From Valencia hispanica (lineage: Eukaryota > Chordata > Actinopteri > Cyprinodontiformes > Valenciidae), in assembly GCA_963556495.2 (NCBI GenBank), contig OY747711.1, forward strand, positions 35,254,914 through 35,318,913: DNA of 64,000 nucleotides. Reading direction: 5' to 3'. Numbering within the stretch: position 1 is the stretch's first letter; every line of letters starts with the position of its first letter. This document shows positions 31,640 through 41,935 of this stretch, piece after piece. The translations under genes were made by a program, and so were the position numbers. Under the pieces are notes generated by a model that worked only from the letters and a program-made list of their open reading frames with translations, made no database searches and was not told the DNA's origin.

Positions 31640-33091
31640 TGAGCTTGGGTGAGAGAGACAATGGAAGCTTTAAGCAACCATCTGTGCCAGACTAAGGAAG
31701 CCTGAGGTCAGTTCAATCAACTGAATACCCATTAGGCGATAATTCTAAGTTTAGAAGAACGGTAAATTTATGGGGGAAAAAAATAATAAAAAATCAATAC
31801 AGTGAAAAGAAACATTTTACTACAGGCATATTTTGTTACATGTAAATAGGTCAAAGAACTGAAGCTGCACGCATCCTTTCTGTGATTGCTACAACACTAA
31901 AATCTGTTCTGACAAAAGCATATTTAACAGCTCTAGTTACAACATTACTCTTTAGCGGGTCTCTCAGCATACGTAGCATTATCCCAACAGATGGTCCAGA
32001 ATCTGTTTGATCGACCAGAAAGGGCACATTGCTCCAACATTCAATGCTCTCCACTAGCTATGCTTAAAGGAAATGCAAAACACTAAAGATTACCTATGAA
32101 CTGATGTTCAGGACAGTGTTCACCCAGTGAATGGAATCCTACAGATCTATGTGCCTTCTCAGTTCCTGCATTCTATTAATAAACAATGTATATCACCGGT
32201 AGACCTTTAAAACAATAGAGTTTCAGTCCAGACTGTTCATTTGTTATTCCACAATGGTGAATTGAGCTTTTGAATGCTCTCAGAGTAGGGCTGTGCCTCT
32301 GACATCAAAAATCTCTGGAGACCCTGAGCACAACTCCTTTTACCACCTCCAACACTATAACATGTGTTTTGAATCACATTCACTTTGTACTTCATCAATT
32401 CTACTTGTAATCTGCCCTTTTAAAGAGATCTAATGCTACCACTTTAATTTTGTCATTTGCAAGTCTTGCTAGATTAAAGTGTCTAACGTTTTACCCATTT
32501 CCCATTTCAGTCACAGGATTAGCTATGCATAACAATCTTCTTACCAGTCCTGATGTTCTTATTTTAATGATTATTTTCTTAAAGAAGCATATTGTATTGT
32601 GTTTTGGTTCAAGTAAACACAAAACTCATTTCAGACCTACCATAAATCTCAGTGTACCTTTCCAATGTTTTTCAAAGCAGACAAGTCATTTTATAACACT
32701 TTTCTGTCACATAACTTGTAGTAGAAAGCTTTTTATAAATGGAACCTGCTCTACTAAAAATGGAGAGCATTGTGTTGACTAGAAAAATGCAATGGCCCAT
32801 TGTAGACATAAAAATTGGATAGTTTTGTAGACCAAGACAAAAGACATTGCTAGAGCACATCAAGTACATATGTCTTGGACAACGCAGATGAAAAGAGCAC
32901 GCTTACTTTTCATAACTAAAGGTATTGATGTTATTAAAAACAGTTTTGTCAAAGGAATCTTGAAACTGGGTCTCCTTACTGATCAAAAAAGTGAATAGCA
33001 GGGTAGATTATAAAGTGACTTCCTTTCTGTTAGACCAGATTAGGGTATAAAAGGAAAATTAACAGGGAAAATAAAGAATATGATTCATATC
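31640..33091. other. Unassigned AT-rich sequence
   Basis: Only short frames without motifs. Nothing recognised. Confidence 0.3.
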
Positions 33092-33368
33092 TGTCATGAT
33101 TTGCAGATTTAAGACCCAAATGCAGCAAGGTATAAGAAAATTAGAATTTAATTAAACAAAGAACTTACAAAAACTCAGGAGGACCAGAAAATGAAGACAG
33201 GGAAACAGGAATAATTGACGGAATCTTTGACGAGAGCAAGTAGTGAGTGAATGAGAACTGTTTAAATACTGAGGAGAGAGTGAGGAAATGGCAGAGAAAC
33301 TTGAGGAGTAATTAGTTGGAAGCAGTTGCGGGTGAGAGGGAAAACATGAAACTGGAAAACACAGCTAT

Positions 33369-33569
33369 TGTGGAGAATCAGAAACAATAGAGCATGTTAT
33401 TATTCACTGTCAGAAGTATAGACAACAGAGAAGATTATTGAAAGCTAGGGTTTTGGAACAAAAGATTCCTTTTTTAGTTAATGAAATTCCATTAAGCACA
33501 GCAGTAGATGTTATTTGTAAGGCTTTAATTGTATTTTTAAGATCCACAGGATTATTTTTTAGGATTTAA
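33369..33569 (+). pseudogene. LINE ORF2 C-terminal end with zinc-knuckle-like motif
   Basis: The frame starts CGESETIEHVIIHCQKY and ends with LRSTGLFFRI and a TAA stop, 66 codons. The Cys-x3-E-T-x-E-H-V-x3-Cys pattern is the conserved C-terminal motif downstream of RT/RNase H in several non-LTR retrotransposons and may help nucleic-acid binding. The frame is open but severely 5' truncated, so it is not a functional gene. It lies inside a minus-strand LTR. Confidence 0.75.
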
Positions 33570-33662
33570 GGACAGGACTGCTGGGGCCATCCCGGCCCAC
33601 ACTCCATTCCAGAAGGTAGCGGTAATGCACACCAAAAGTTGTTTGCCAACCACCAATAAACT

Positions 33663-33763
33663 GAAGAAGAAGAAGAAGAAGAAGAAGAAGAAGAAGAAGA
33701 AGAAGAAGAAGAAGAAGAAGAAGAAGAAGAAGAAGAAGAAGAAGAAGAAGAAGAAGAAGAAGA
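33663..33763 (+). repeat. (GAA)n microsatellite, about 33 units
   Basis: Uninterrupted GAA repeat growing out of the LINE tail. Poly-Lys, poly-Ser and poly-Leu frames across it are artefacts. Confidence 0.97.
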
Positions 33764-34041
33764 GGCAATTTGCAGCTGAGGCAGAGGGGAAAAATGGCAA
33801 GGAGGAAACAGAAAGGGAGGCAAAGAACAAAACAGAAGAAATGACTAGACAAATTAACCCTAAAAAGACATAAGGAAAGACTAAACACAAAGTGGCAACT
33901 AGGAAATAAGACTAAGAGAAACCCGAAGCAATAATGAACATAAGAGAGGAGAGAGACATAACAGAAACACAATAAACTATAACTCAAAGACTACCCAAAC
34001 CACTAAGAACTATGACAATATCAGTAAGTTTGACTGTGACA

Positions 34042-35990
34042 GCCCATGTAAAAATCAGTTAATCCTGCAGCAATAAGGCTGCCTTCAAATGAAGATTGAT
34101 GCAGTGCAGTTGTAAGAATGAAAAAAAAAGATTAAACAAAGTATTCATAAAATAGAAAGTATTTATGGCCTCAAGCATCTTTTCTGTATCATAGACGTAT
34201 CTGTGTGTAAAGAAACATGGAGCAAAAGAAGGTGCATGTTCCTAATTTTATAAAGGCTGCCATGGTGAAATATGTGATTGTGTATTGCAACTAGCAACCA
34301 GAATACTGGCAATGTGCCATGAGATCGCTCACTGCGCAAGTAGCTGACATTAAACATCAGATGGAGATCCTTTTGCTGCTTAGAAATAGAAAAGTGTTTT
34401 GGTTTGATCATTAAAACAACAAATACATCTGTTAAAATTCCAGATTTTTGAGATGTAAAAAATAATTATACAAAAAAAATCAAAAAATTGTTCCTGTTCA
34501 ACTCAGCTGCAAAAAAGCACAGATAGTTTAGAACGGAGGTAAAAAGCAATGTTCAAAAACCTAGTTACAGAAGGTAGCACACCCATAAGCTAAATATGTT
34601 GACGTATCTTTTGATTTAATTTCTAAACTCAGTCTTATTGGTATGCACCTAAGATCAATAATAGTGAATCTGATCAACCAGAAATAAATGTCATGCCTTT
34701 ACAATCTTACAGACATGTAAACGTTATGCTCAAACTTTTCAGAGATAACATGGAAAAAAAAAACAAGAGTACTTTTTATTGTATACTACTATGGCACAGT
34801 GAAGGTCTTCAAGAGGTTGAAAAATATAGAACAAAATGCAATAATAAAAACTGGATGTTTCTCCAAAATAGAAGATTATAAATTCTCAGGGAGGCTCATA
34901 AGAGGGTAAACAACACTGGAGGAGTAACAGGAATCTCTGAAAAGTACTGATTTTGTGATAACAATCACCTTTTTTCTCTGCATGTTCTGAAAAATTAGTA
35001 GGGCTGTAAAATTGAAGCAAAAACCTTGTAGGAGAATGTTTCTGACCCATTAAAGCAAAAGGTAATTTTTCAAAAGCAACACTAAACATTACCAAAAGAA
35101 GACCATCCCCACAGTAAAACAGGTGGCAATTCTGTAATCCTGGGTTAGTTTTCTTCAGCTGAATAAGTAAATAAAAATTTGAAATGTTTTTTTGTGTGTT
35201 AACATATTGCTGCTGTTTTTGCCAGGATCCTATTAAAATGCATACTTTGAATTTCAATGGAAATATTCTAGACAAAAGATTTTAATTGTTTAAAAAGCAT
35301 AAATTACAAATACCGGTCAGCTTTGACCCATAACCTTCAGGTTACTGTTAAGAAAAGAACAAGAAATGGCATTTTGCATCATCAGCAAATGCAAGCATAC
35401 ATACAACCAAATCAAAACTTCATGAAGTTCTAGAATATCTTCAAAACAATTCAGAATTAAGTGCAAGAGAACTTTGAAAACGGGTTTTGCTCAAAATCTA
35501 ATAAATCTGGAAAACTTTTGGGAGGTAGAGTGGGTAATTAATGTCAACTCATGTGGGCTGATTATGGATGCCAGCCAAAAAATTAAAAATACAACAACAA
35601 AAAATTATGTCCCTCAAAGTGCAAGGATGAGCAAACATTTGCAGCTGGGTTTTTGCACCCATTTAATTTTTTCCCCTTTTCACAAATTTGGTTTTTCAGT
35701 GAAACAAATTATATTTTGTGATATAGACTAAAAGTATTAAATTGACTCTCCATGGTTTAATTTTTGTACATCAGGAACTTGCCACTTTAAAAAGTAGTGT
35801 GTACTCTTGAGAGCCACTGTAAACTTGATCCATCAGGTCCATTAAACGATCATGATGGGAGATCAATCAAAATGTTTCATAATCATTTTACAAGTAGTAC
35901 ATTCTGTGCCTTTTATTGGTATGATGTAGTCATTTTCAAAGAAAAAAAACCTTTCAATGTTGTTTTATTACATTACAAATACCTAACAGA
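34042..35990. other. Unassigned AT-rich sequence
   Basis: Nothing recognised apart from short, motif-free frames. Confidence 0.3.
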
Positions 35991-35992
35991 TA

Positions 35993-37582
35993 CAGGTCCT
36001 TCTCAAAAAATTAGCATATTGTGATAAAGTTCATTCTTTTCCATAATGTAATGATAAAAACTAAACTTTCATATATTTTAGATTCATTGCACACCAACTG
36101 AAATATTTCTGATCTTTTATTGTTTTAAAACGGATGATTTTGGCATACAGCTCATGAAAACCCAAAATTCCTATCTCAAAAAATTTGCATATTTCATCGG
36201 ACCAATAAAATAAAAGTGTTTTTAATATAAAAAAAGTCAACCTTCAAATAATTATGTTCAGTTATGCACTCAATACTTGGTCGGGAATCCTTTTGCAGAA
36301 ATGACTGCTTCAATGCTGCGCAGCATGGAGGCAATCAGCCTGTGGCACTGCTGAGGTGTTATGGAGGCCCAGGATGCTTCGATAGCGGCCTTAAGCTCAT
36401 CCAGAGTGTTGGGTCTTGCGTCTCTCAACTTCCTCTTCACAATATCCCACAGAGTCTCTATGGGGTTCAGGTCAGGAGAGTTGGCAGGCCAATTGAGCAC
36501 AGTAATACCATGGTCAGTAAACCATTTACCAGTGGTTTTGGCACTGTGAGCAGGTGCCAGGTCGTGCTGAAAAATGAAATCTTCATCTCCATAAAGCTTT
36601 TCAGCAGATGGAAGCATGAAGTGCTCCAAAATCTCCTGATAGCTAGCTGCATTGACCCTGCCCTTGATAAAACACAGTGGACCAACACCAGCAGCTGACA
36701 TGGCACCCCAGACCATCACTGACTGTGGCTACTTGACACTGGACTTCAGGCATTTTGGCATTTCCTTCTCCCCAGTCTTCCTCCAGACTCTGGCACCTTG
36801 ATTTCCGAATGACATGCAAGATTTGCTTTCATCCGAAAAAAGTACTTTGGACCACTGAGCAACAGTCCAGTGCTGCTTCTCTGTAGCCCAGGTCAGGCGC
36901 TTCTGCCGCTGTTTCTGGTTCAAAAGTGACTTGTAGCCCATTTCCTGCACACGCCTGTGCACGGTGGCTCTGGATGTTTGTACTCCAGACACAGTCCACT
37001 GCTTCCGCAGGTCCCCCAAGGTCTGGAATCGGTCCTTCTCCACAATCTTCCTCAGGGTCCGGTCACCTCTTCTCGTTGTGCAGCGTTTTCTGCCACACTT
37101 TTTCCTTCCCACAGACTTCCCACTGAGGTGCCTTGATACAGCACTCTGGGAACAGCCTATTCGTTCAGAAATTCCTTTCTGTGTCTTACCCTCTTGCTTG
37201 AGGGTGTCAATGATGGCCTTCTGGGCAGCAGTCAGGTCGGCAGTCTTACCCATGATTGCGGTTTTGAGTAATGAACCAGGCTGGGAGTTTTTAAAAGCCT
37301 CAGGAATCTTTTGCAGGGGATCAGAGTTAATTAGTTGATTCAGATGATTAGGTTAATAGCTCGTTTAGAGAACCTTTTCATAATATGCTAATTTTTTGAG
37401 ATAGGAATTTTGGGTTTTCATGAGCTGTATGCCAAAATCATCAGTTTTAAAACAATAAAAGACCTGAAATATTTCAGTTGGTGTGCAATGAATCTAAAAT
37501 ATATGAAAGTTTAATTTTTATCATTACATTATGGAAAAGAATGAACTTTATCACAATATGCTAATTTTTTGAGAAAGACCTG
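35993..37582 (-). mobile_element. Near-intact Tc1-like transposon with long inverted repeats (IR/DR type)
   Basis: Flanked by TA at 35991-35992 and 37583-37584. The outer ends, CAGGTCCTTCTCAAAAAATT and its complement at the right, match over about 43 bases with one difference. The inverted repeats extend about 210 bp and each contains an inner copy of the CTCAAAAAATT-GCATATT motif (near 36174-36195 and 37385-37405) as well as the outer one. This is the inverted/direct repeat layout known from Sleeping Beauty-like elements. The single transposase gene is on the minus strand. Size 1,590 bp. Confidence 0.96.
36270..37253 (-). pseudogene. Tc1-like DD34E transposase with one in-frame stop
   Basis: The frame begins MGKTADLTAAQKAIIDTL and remains the same from 37253 to 36270 (328 codons including the stop). 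It contains paired-type DNA-binding helices (ERIGCSQSAVSRHLSGK), a basic GRKKCGRKR linker, and the catalytic triad in KVLFSDESK, FIFQHDLAPAHSAK and NSPDLNPIETLW, with 34 residues between the second Asp and the Glu. The only disruption I see is a TAG at about 36727-36729, between SSVK and PQSVMVW. Length is normal for Tc1 transposases (about 330-340). With catalytic residues and ends kept, this is the best preserved element in the window, but as it stands only a truncated product is possible. Confidence 0.95.
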
Positions 37583-37584
37583 TA

Positions 37585-38599
37585 TATCACAATCTAACTT
37601 CTAATTGGTCAGTAGCTAATAACTGAAGGCCTGCTTCTCTGGCCATAAAATTGTAAAGTTGTTGACATTGTGCTACAATATAAAACCTAAGCTACCGACA
37701 TCCTTTTCAGAAAGCAGTACTCCTCTGTTCTAACATTTACATCCTTCAGAAGAATAAATTGTAGGAGAAGCACTTTTTCTTTTCCAGCTTTTTTTGTATG
37801 AATGAAGACTCCAGCATTTATTTACAACAGAGGTTAAATTAACTGTCTTGCACACTGGAATAAATGTCCAAAACCAAAAAGGAATCGTATTGAGTGTAAT
37901 GATACAATTGTGCACTGGTTTGATGACCAAATAATTTTATGTGTACAGCATTAAGTGCAAAACTCGAATTTGAAGTTGGAAATCGAATACAACGCAATAC
38001 AGCAGAAGCTTCAGCTCCAGGCTGACCTTTGCTTGAGTGGAGGTTAGCTTGACTTTTACATGAACTTTTTACAAGCTTAAATGAGCATGCACACAGGAAA
38101 TTGTGGGTCCAGTACACATTACATCTATTCCAGCCACTGAGCACGATTCAACAATGACAGGTTAATGCAAAGGACATTGCAGGAGAGAGGAATCTATGCT
38201 CTTCAAAGTCAGTTTGACCTTCAGGGAAAATTTTCTCAATGCCTCAAATAGAAGTCTCAGTCCTTAGATGCATGTACACTTTGTGCACAATTGTTTGGCA
38301 AGTCCTATTTTTGAGGAAATGCGTTTTATCATTCACCAACCACAGTGCTCTTGATTAATCTAAAATGTCATTAAACCTCAAATCTTAATGCCTAAGAAAC
38401 CAAAACTGAGGTTTGGGCTTTTGTAGGAGAACATCGATATGTGTACAGGGCAACTATCATTGTGCAACTGAATGACACATTCACCCATTTTTAAATTACC
38501 TTTTTATTTTCATCTTTTTAAGTCAAAATTATAAACAACTCAACTTTCCAATTAACATTTCTGATATTTTAAAAATTGTATCAATATACCCATCCTTTT
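37585..38599. other. Unassigned AT-rich sequence
   Basis: Nothing recognised. Confidence 0.3.
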
Positions 38600-39570
38600 C
38601 AATAACAATCAGCCTTTAATTCCTGGAGTCTGTGAGTTTCTTGATCTGTTGATGATCAACCTTTTGTGCAGCAGCAACCACATTGTTCAGAAAGGTAGAT
38701 TGTTTTCCTTCACTGTAAATCTCCAGTTTAAGAACTGCTGGCAAGTTCTCAATTAGGTTCAGGTTAGGTGAGGAAGGGGCCATGTAATCTCTAATGCTGG
38801 ACAGCCACGCAGAGTAGTATTTGGATGCATGTGATGGAGCATTGACCTGCATCAAAATCATTGTCTTTTTTAAAATATGCAGATTTTTTCCTATATCACT
38901 GCTTGAAGAAAGGGTTTTCTAAAAACTGGTAGTAGGTTTATGAGTTAATTTTGAGCCCATCTTCAACTCATAAATGTTGATCCAGCTCATCTTTAATACC
39001 AGCCAATACCAGTACCCCACCATCCCCTTGCTGGTGTCTGACTCAAAGTGGAGCTCTGTGCCTATTACTGATCCACCCACGGGCCCATCCATTTGCTCCG
39101 TCAAGAGTCACTCATTTCATCAGTCCATTAAACCTTTCTTGGCCCGGTCTAGACACGTCAGCGTATGTTTTGTTCAGTGGTGGTCAGGTTACCGCCTTCC
39201 TTACCTTGACCATATCTCTGAGCACTGAACATCTTATACTTCTAGGTACTCCAGGTAGGTTGCAATTATCGAATATAACAGAACTAAAAGATAATGGGTT
39301 CCTATTAGCTTCACACTTTATTCTTCTCAAATCCTTTGCAGTTAATTAGCATCTTATTTCTTAACATGTTTCTTGCAACCCTGTTGACTATTTGCAGCAG
39401 AACATTTGATGGTTCTGTGATTATGGCCCAATAGGTTAGCAATCCAGTCTGCTGCATCCTTCTGAAAGACATTTGGTAATTTTTGACTTTTCAGAAAACA
39501 TTTCTTTGGCCCATTTTGCCTTAAAAACAAAAAAACTGGCTAATAATTATGCACACCTTGATATTGGGTG
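38600..39570 (-). mobile_element. Fossil Tc1/mariner-like transposon
   Basis: The transposase end lies at 38616-38861 and an upstream part at 38919-39104, both on the minus strand. The outer right end near 39535-39555 (GGCTAATAATTATGCACACC) resembles the terminal repeat phrase GTGCATAATTATTAGCC of a fish Tc1 family. The left end was not found. Confidence 0.7.
38616..39104 (-). pseudogene. Fossil transposase, C-terminal half
   Basis: Minus-strand segment 39104-38919 ends WLVLKMSWINIYELKMGSKL then HKPTTSF, and segment 38861-38616 starts MILMQVNAPSHASKYYSAWL, continuing with SSPNLNLIENLPAVLKLEIY and DHQQIKKLTDS. The second block is the region of the second catalytic Asp, here Val (MQVNAPSH where relatives have QDNAPSH), and the Glu region (LNLIENL). 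The two segments are not in one frame, and the catalytic Asp is gone, so it is dead. Confidence 0.75.
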
Positions 39571-40411
39571 TTAACCTCTTTAGGCCACACCCTCCCTCAT
39601 TACACAGATACACATCAGAGGAAAACATGGTAATGGATTTTCTTTACTTTCCCATACAACTCCCTTGAAAAAGAAATCCTCTTCTCCCAATCTAAGAAAG
39701 CAAGGAAAAAAAAAACTATTCCATCCTGTCCCAATCCCGATAAAATCATTCCCACTCCTTCCCAGTCCCAGTGGGTGTTTTTGCTTTTTTGGTGCGCAGC
39801 GAACCTAAACAAAACCACTTGACTTTTATTTGTAGAAACACTGTAGAATAACATTATTACCTTGAAGTAGGGGTACATTTGATTATTTCATTACAGGTCT
39901 GGCAAACGGTGTATGGTGAGTCAGCTCTGTCACTGATAACTTTCAGAAAATTGTGCAAAATTTCAGACTTCCTTGACAGCATCTTTAGGTGTTTAATTCG
40001 CCACTCCAACTCATCTTTCTTTCCATCCAGTGTCACCAATGTCTTAGTATGGAAAGTAGCTAATTGAGACGCTGTAGAAGAAGGGGAATCATTTAAAAAA
40101 ATATTTTTTGCAGAACCAACCAGCATTTGAATACAGGGATCGATTACCACTCCTTTCTGTATTTCTGAGTATGTTTAGATTGAGCGATGATGATTGTTTC
40201 ACTTCTGTCACAGAGAGGTGCACACACAGTGGATGAGGTGAGTGACTAAGGCTGTGTGAGTGAAATCTGTGATTTATTTTAGTGTGCACTTTTTTTATTT
40301 TTACATTTACATCCTGCCCTGACTTGGTGGGTAAAATCAGCCAGCTGCGGCTTTGCACATGCATTATTCATTGGCAGTCTTGATCCAGTGGGGTTAAAAA
40401 AAGGCTCAACA
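39571..40411. other. Unassigned sequence with one open minus-strand frame
   Basis: A 97-codon minus-strand frame (40150-39857) ends VCQTCNEIIKCTPTSR directly at an AG|GTAATA donor-like site. The Cys-x2-Cys followed by a TSR-like turn recalls the beginning of a BED-type zinc finger, but no His pair follows in frame. Function unknown. Confidence 0.3.
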
Positions 40412-40625
40412 ACCTGATAAAGAATGCTGGTTCTGTTCTGGGAACTACTGTGGAACCTCTGGAATAGATGATGTAAAGAAGGATTCTTCATTAAATCAAG
40501 AACATTATGGAAAACCCTGAGCATCCTCTTAATGGGACTATCATACACAGTGTCTTCAGTCATAGGCTTCTTCAGTTTCTCTGTAACACAGACCGCTAAA
40601 GGATATCCTTCTTGTCCTGTTCCTG
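40412..40625 (+). mobile_element. Degraded copy of the LINE 3' coding end
   Basis: The nucleotide sequence aligns by eye with 12390-12600 over phrases such as AAAGAAGGATTCTTCAT, TTATGGA-AACCCTGA-CATC and CAGTTTC-CTG-AA-ACAGAC. The frame is broken by stops and deletions. This is a second copy of the same LINE family in the window, more degraded than the first. Confidence 0.75.
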
Positions 40626-41314
40626 TCCTGCGGGTGGGGCGGCAACACAAGAACTGCCGGCTTGCTGTGAGCGCTTTGGGATGGGAGAGGAGCGGGAGAG
40701 GCAGCGCCACTGCTCGTTGTGAAAAGTAAGAAGGATATGTGCTTTAAGTCAGTCCCAAGTCTCCAGGAACACCAGAAAAAGTCGTTAGACTTGTCTTTGA
40801 AAGAGTTACTAGAGGGGTCTAAAAACTCGATAAATATAGTGATAAAGTCGTTAAGTTGGCAACACTGTCCATGACTTGACTGATGTCTTATGATTATGAA
40901 GCACCTGTTTATTTTATATGTAAGCCCTGAAGAAGACCGTTTGAGCAGTCGAAACGCGTTGGCATGTCCCTCTAGATTTAATAAAGGACTTTTATTTAGC
41001 AGAGTGCCTCGGATCCACTCCTCCTTTTTTCAGTTAACTGTTTCTATCCATGTTGTGACAAATGTGGTGGCTGAGTGGTTGGACATTTTATTCCCGCTCT
41101 TGCCCACTCCTGTTTATTATTCCTGTTTTGTCCCAGTAACGTGTTTAAATAACTTCACTTCCATCTCGCGGAAATCCTGCAGGACTCATGATCCACAAGA
41201 ATCCCCAAAAAATTTCATAGTTCAATACACATAACCTGCTATGCTTAAATCAATCAAACTTTCAAGTTTATCCAGCTTGGAGTTCGAAAATACGCATCAA
41301 AGTGATGATATGGT
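40626..41314. other. Unassigned sequence, includes a CGAAACGCGTT repeat tail
   Basis: At 40926-41000 the phrases CCTGAAGAAGACC, GTCGAAACGCGTTGG and AATAAAGGACTTTTATTTAG resemble the 3' end of a retroelement family common in vertebrates. I cannot name it with confidence. The rest is unassigned. Confidence 0.35.
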
Positions 41315-41680
41315 CAACATATTCGCTTGCCCAATAATTGTGCACACACTGTAGATACGGACCAATATGAGTGTGCATCAAATTAGGGATATATTCATGG
41401 GTATGGTTTAAGCAACAGAAAAGAAAATAGTACAACAAAACAAAGAATGAAAGACATCACCAATTACCTTAAACCAGCAGTTGTTGATGCCCATCATTCT
41501 GGCTAGGGTTTTAAGACCTCTTCCAAACTATTTAAAGTCTGTCATTCTACAACAAGAAGGATCATTTACAGTTTGAAAACATTTAAAACAATTGCCACTC
41601 TTTCCTGGGGTGGACATCCTGGCAAATTACAAGAAACCAAGCGCTCCAGCTCAAGCCTCATTTATTATTATTACATATAT
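41315..41680 (+). mobile_element. Fossil Tc1-like 5' part
   Basis: It starts with CCCAATAATTGTGCACACAC, a Tc1-like terminal phrase. Near 41470-41660 the plus-strand translation reads VVDAHHSG, LFKVCHSTTRRIIYSLKTF and WGGHPGKL with stops. This resembles the N-terminal DNA-binding part and GRP-like linker of a Tc1 transposase. No catalytic half is present. Confidence 0.55.
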
Positions 41681-41935
41681 TAAGTACTGAAAGTCCATAA
41701 CAGTATAATTAAAGAGACTAGACATTGTTTTTAGAAGTATTGCAGGGAGAATATGTTTAAATAGAATATGGCAGGATGGCTTTGGCTTGGAAAATTACAA
41801 AAAAACAAAAAGAACTATGGAAATTAAAAGTAAAAGAAACACACATTACCCATGATACACAATAAAGCAAGAGAAAGATCAAAAAAAAAAAAAGCAAGGA
41901 GCATGAATAAATTTCATACATATGACATCAAGCAT

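Larger units (their letters stand above)
33361..33763 (+). mobile_element. LINE 3' end with (GAA)n tail
   Basis: A short C-terminal frame is followed by a conserved untranslated end (CCAGAAGGTAGCGGTAATGC and GTTTGCCAACCACCAATAAA), then AAGAAG repeats. I associate this kind of end with I/Nimb-type fish LINEs, whose tails are GAA-like. The clade is tentative. Confidence 0.7.
33092..34041 (-). mobile_element. Solo LTR, Ty3/gypsy-like, invaded by a LINE tail
   Basis: The segment starts TGTCATGATTTGCAG and ends GACTGTGACA, i.e. TGTCA...TGACA. The complement near the left end reads GCATTTGGGTCTTAAATC, which equals the U5 block of gypsy LTRs and sets the orientation as minus; a TATTTAAA TATA-like box lies near 33260. 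A LINE 3' fragment (33361-33763) interrupts it. No clear 5-bp duplication was found at the outer ends. Confidence 0.6.

Noticed and set aside
33552..33987. Long minus-strand frames of poly-Leu, poly-Ser and poly-Phe
   Set aside because: Read-through of the (GAA)n tract; no real protein.
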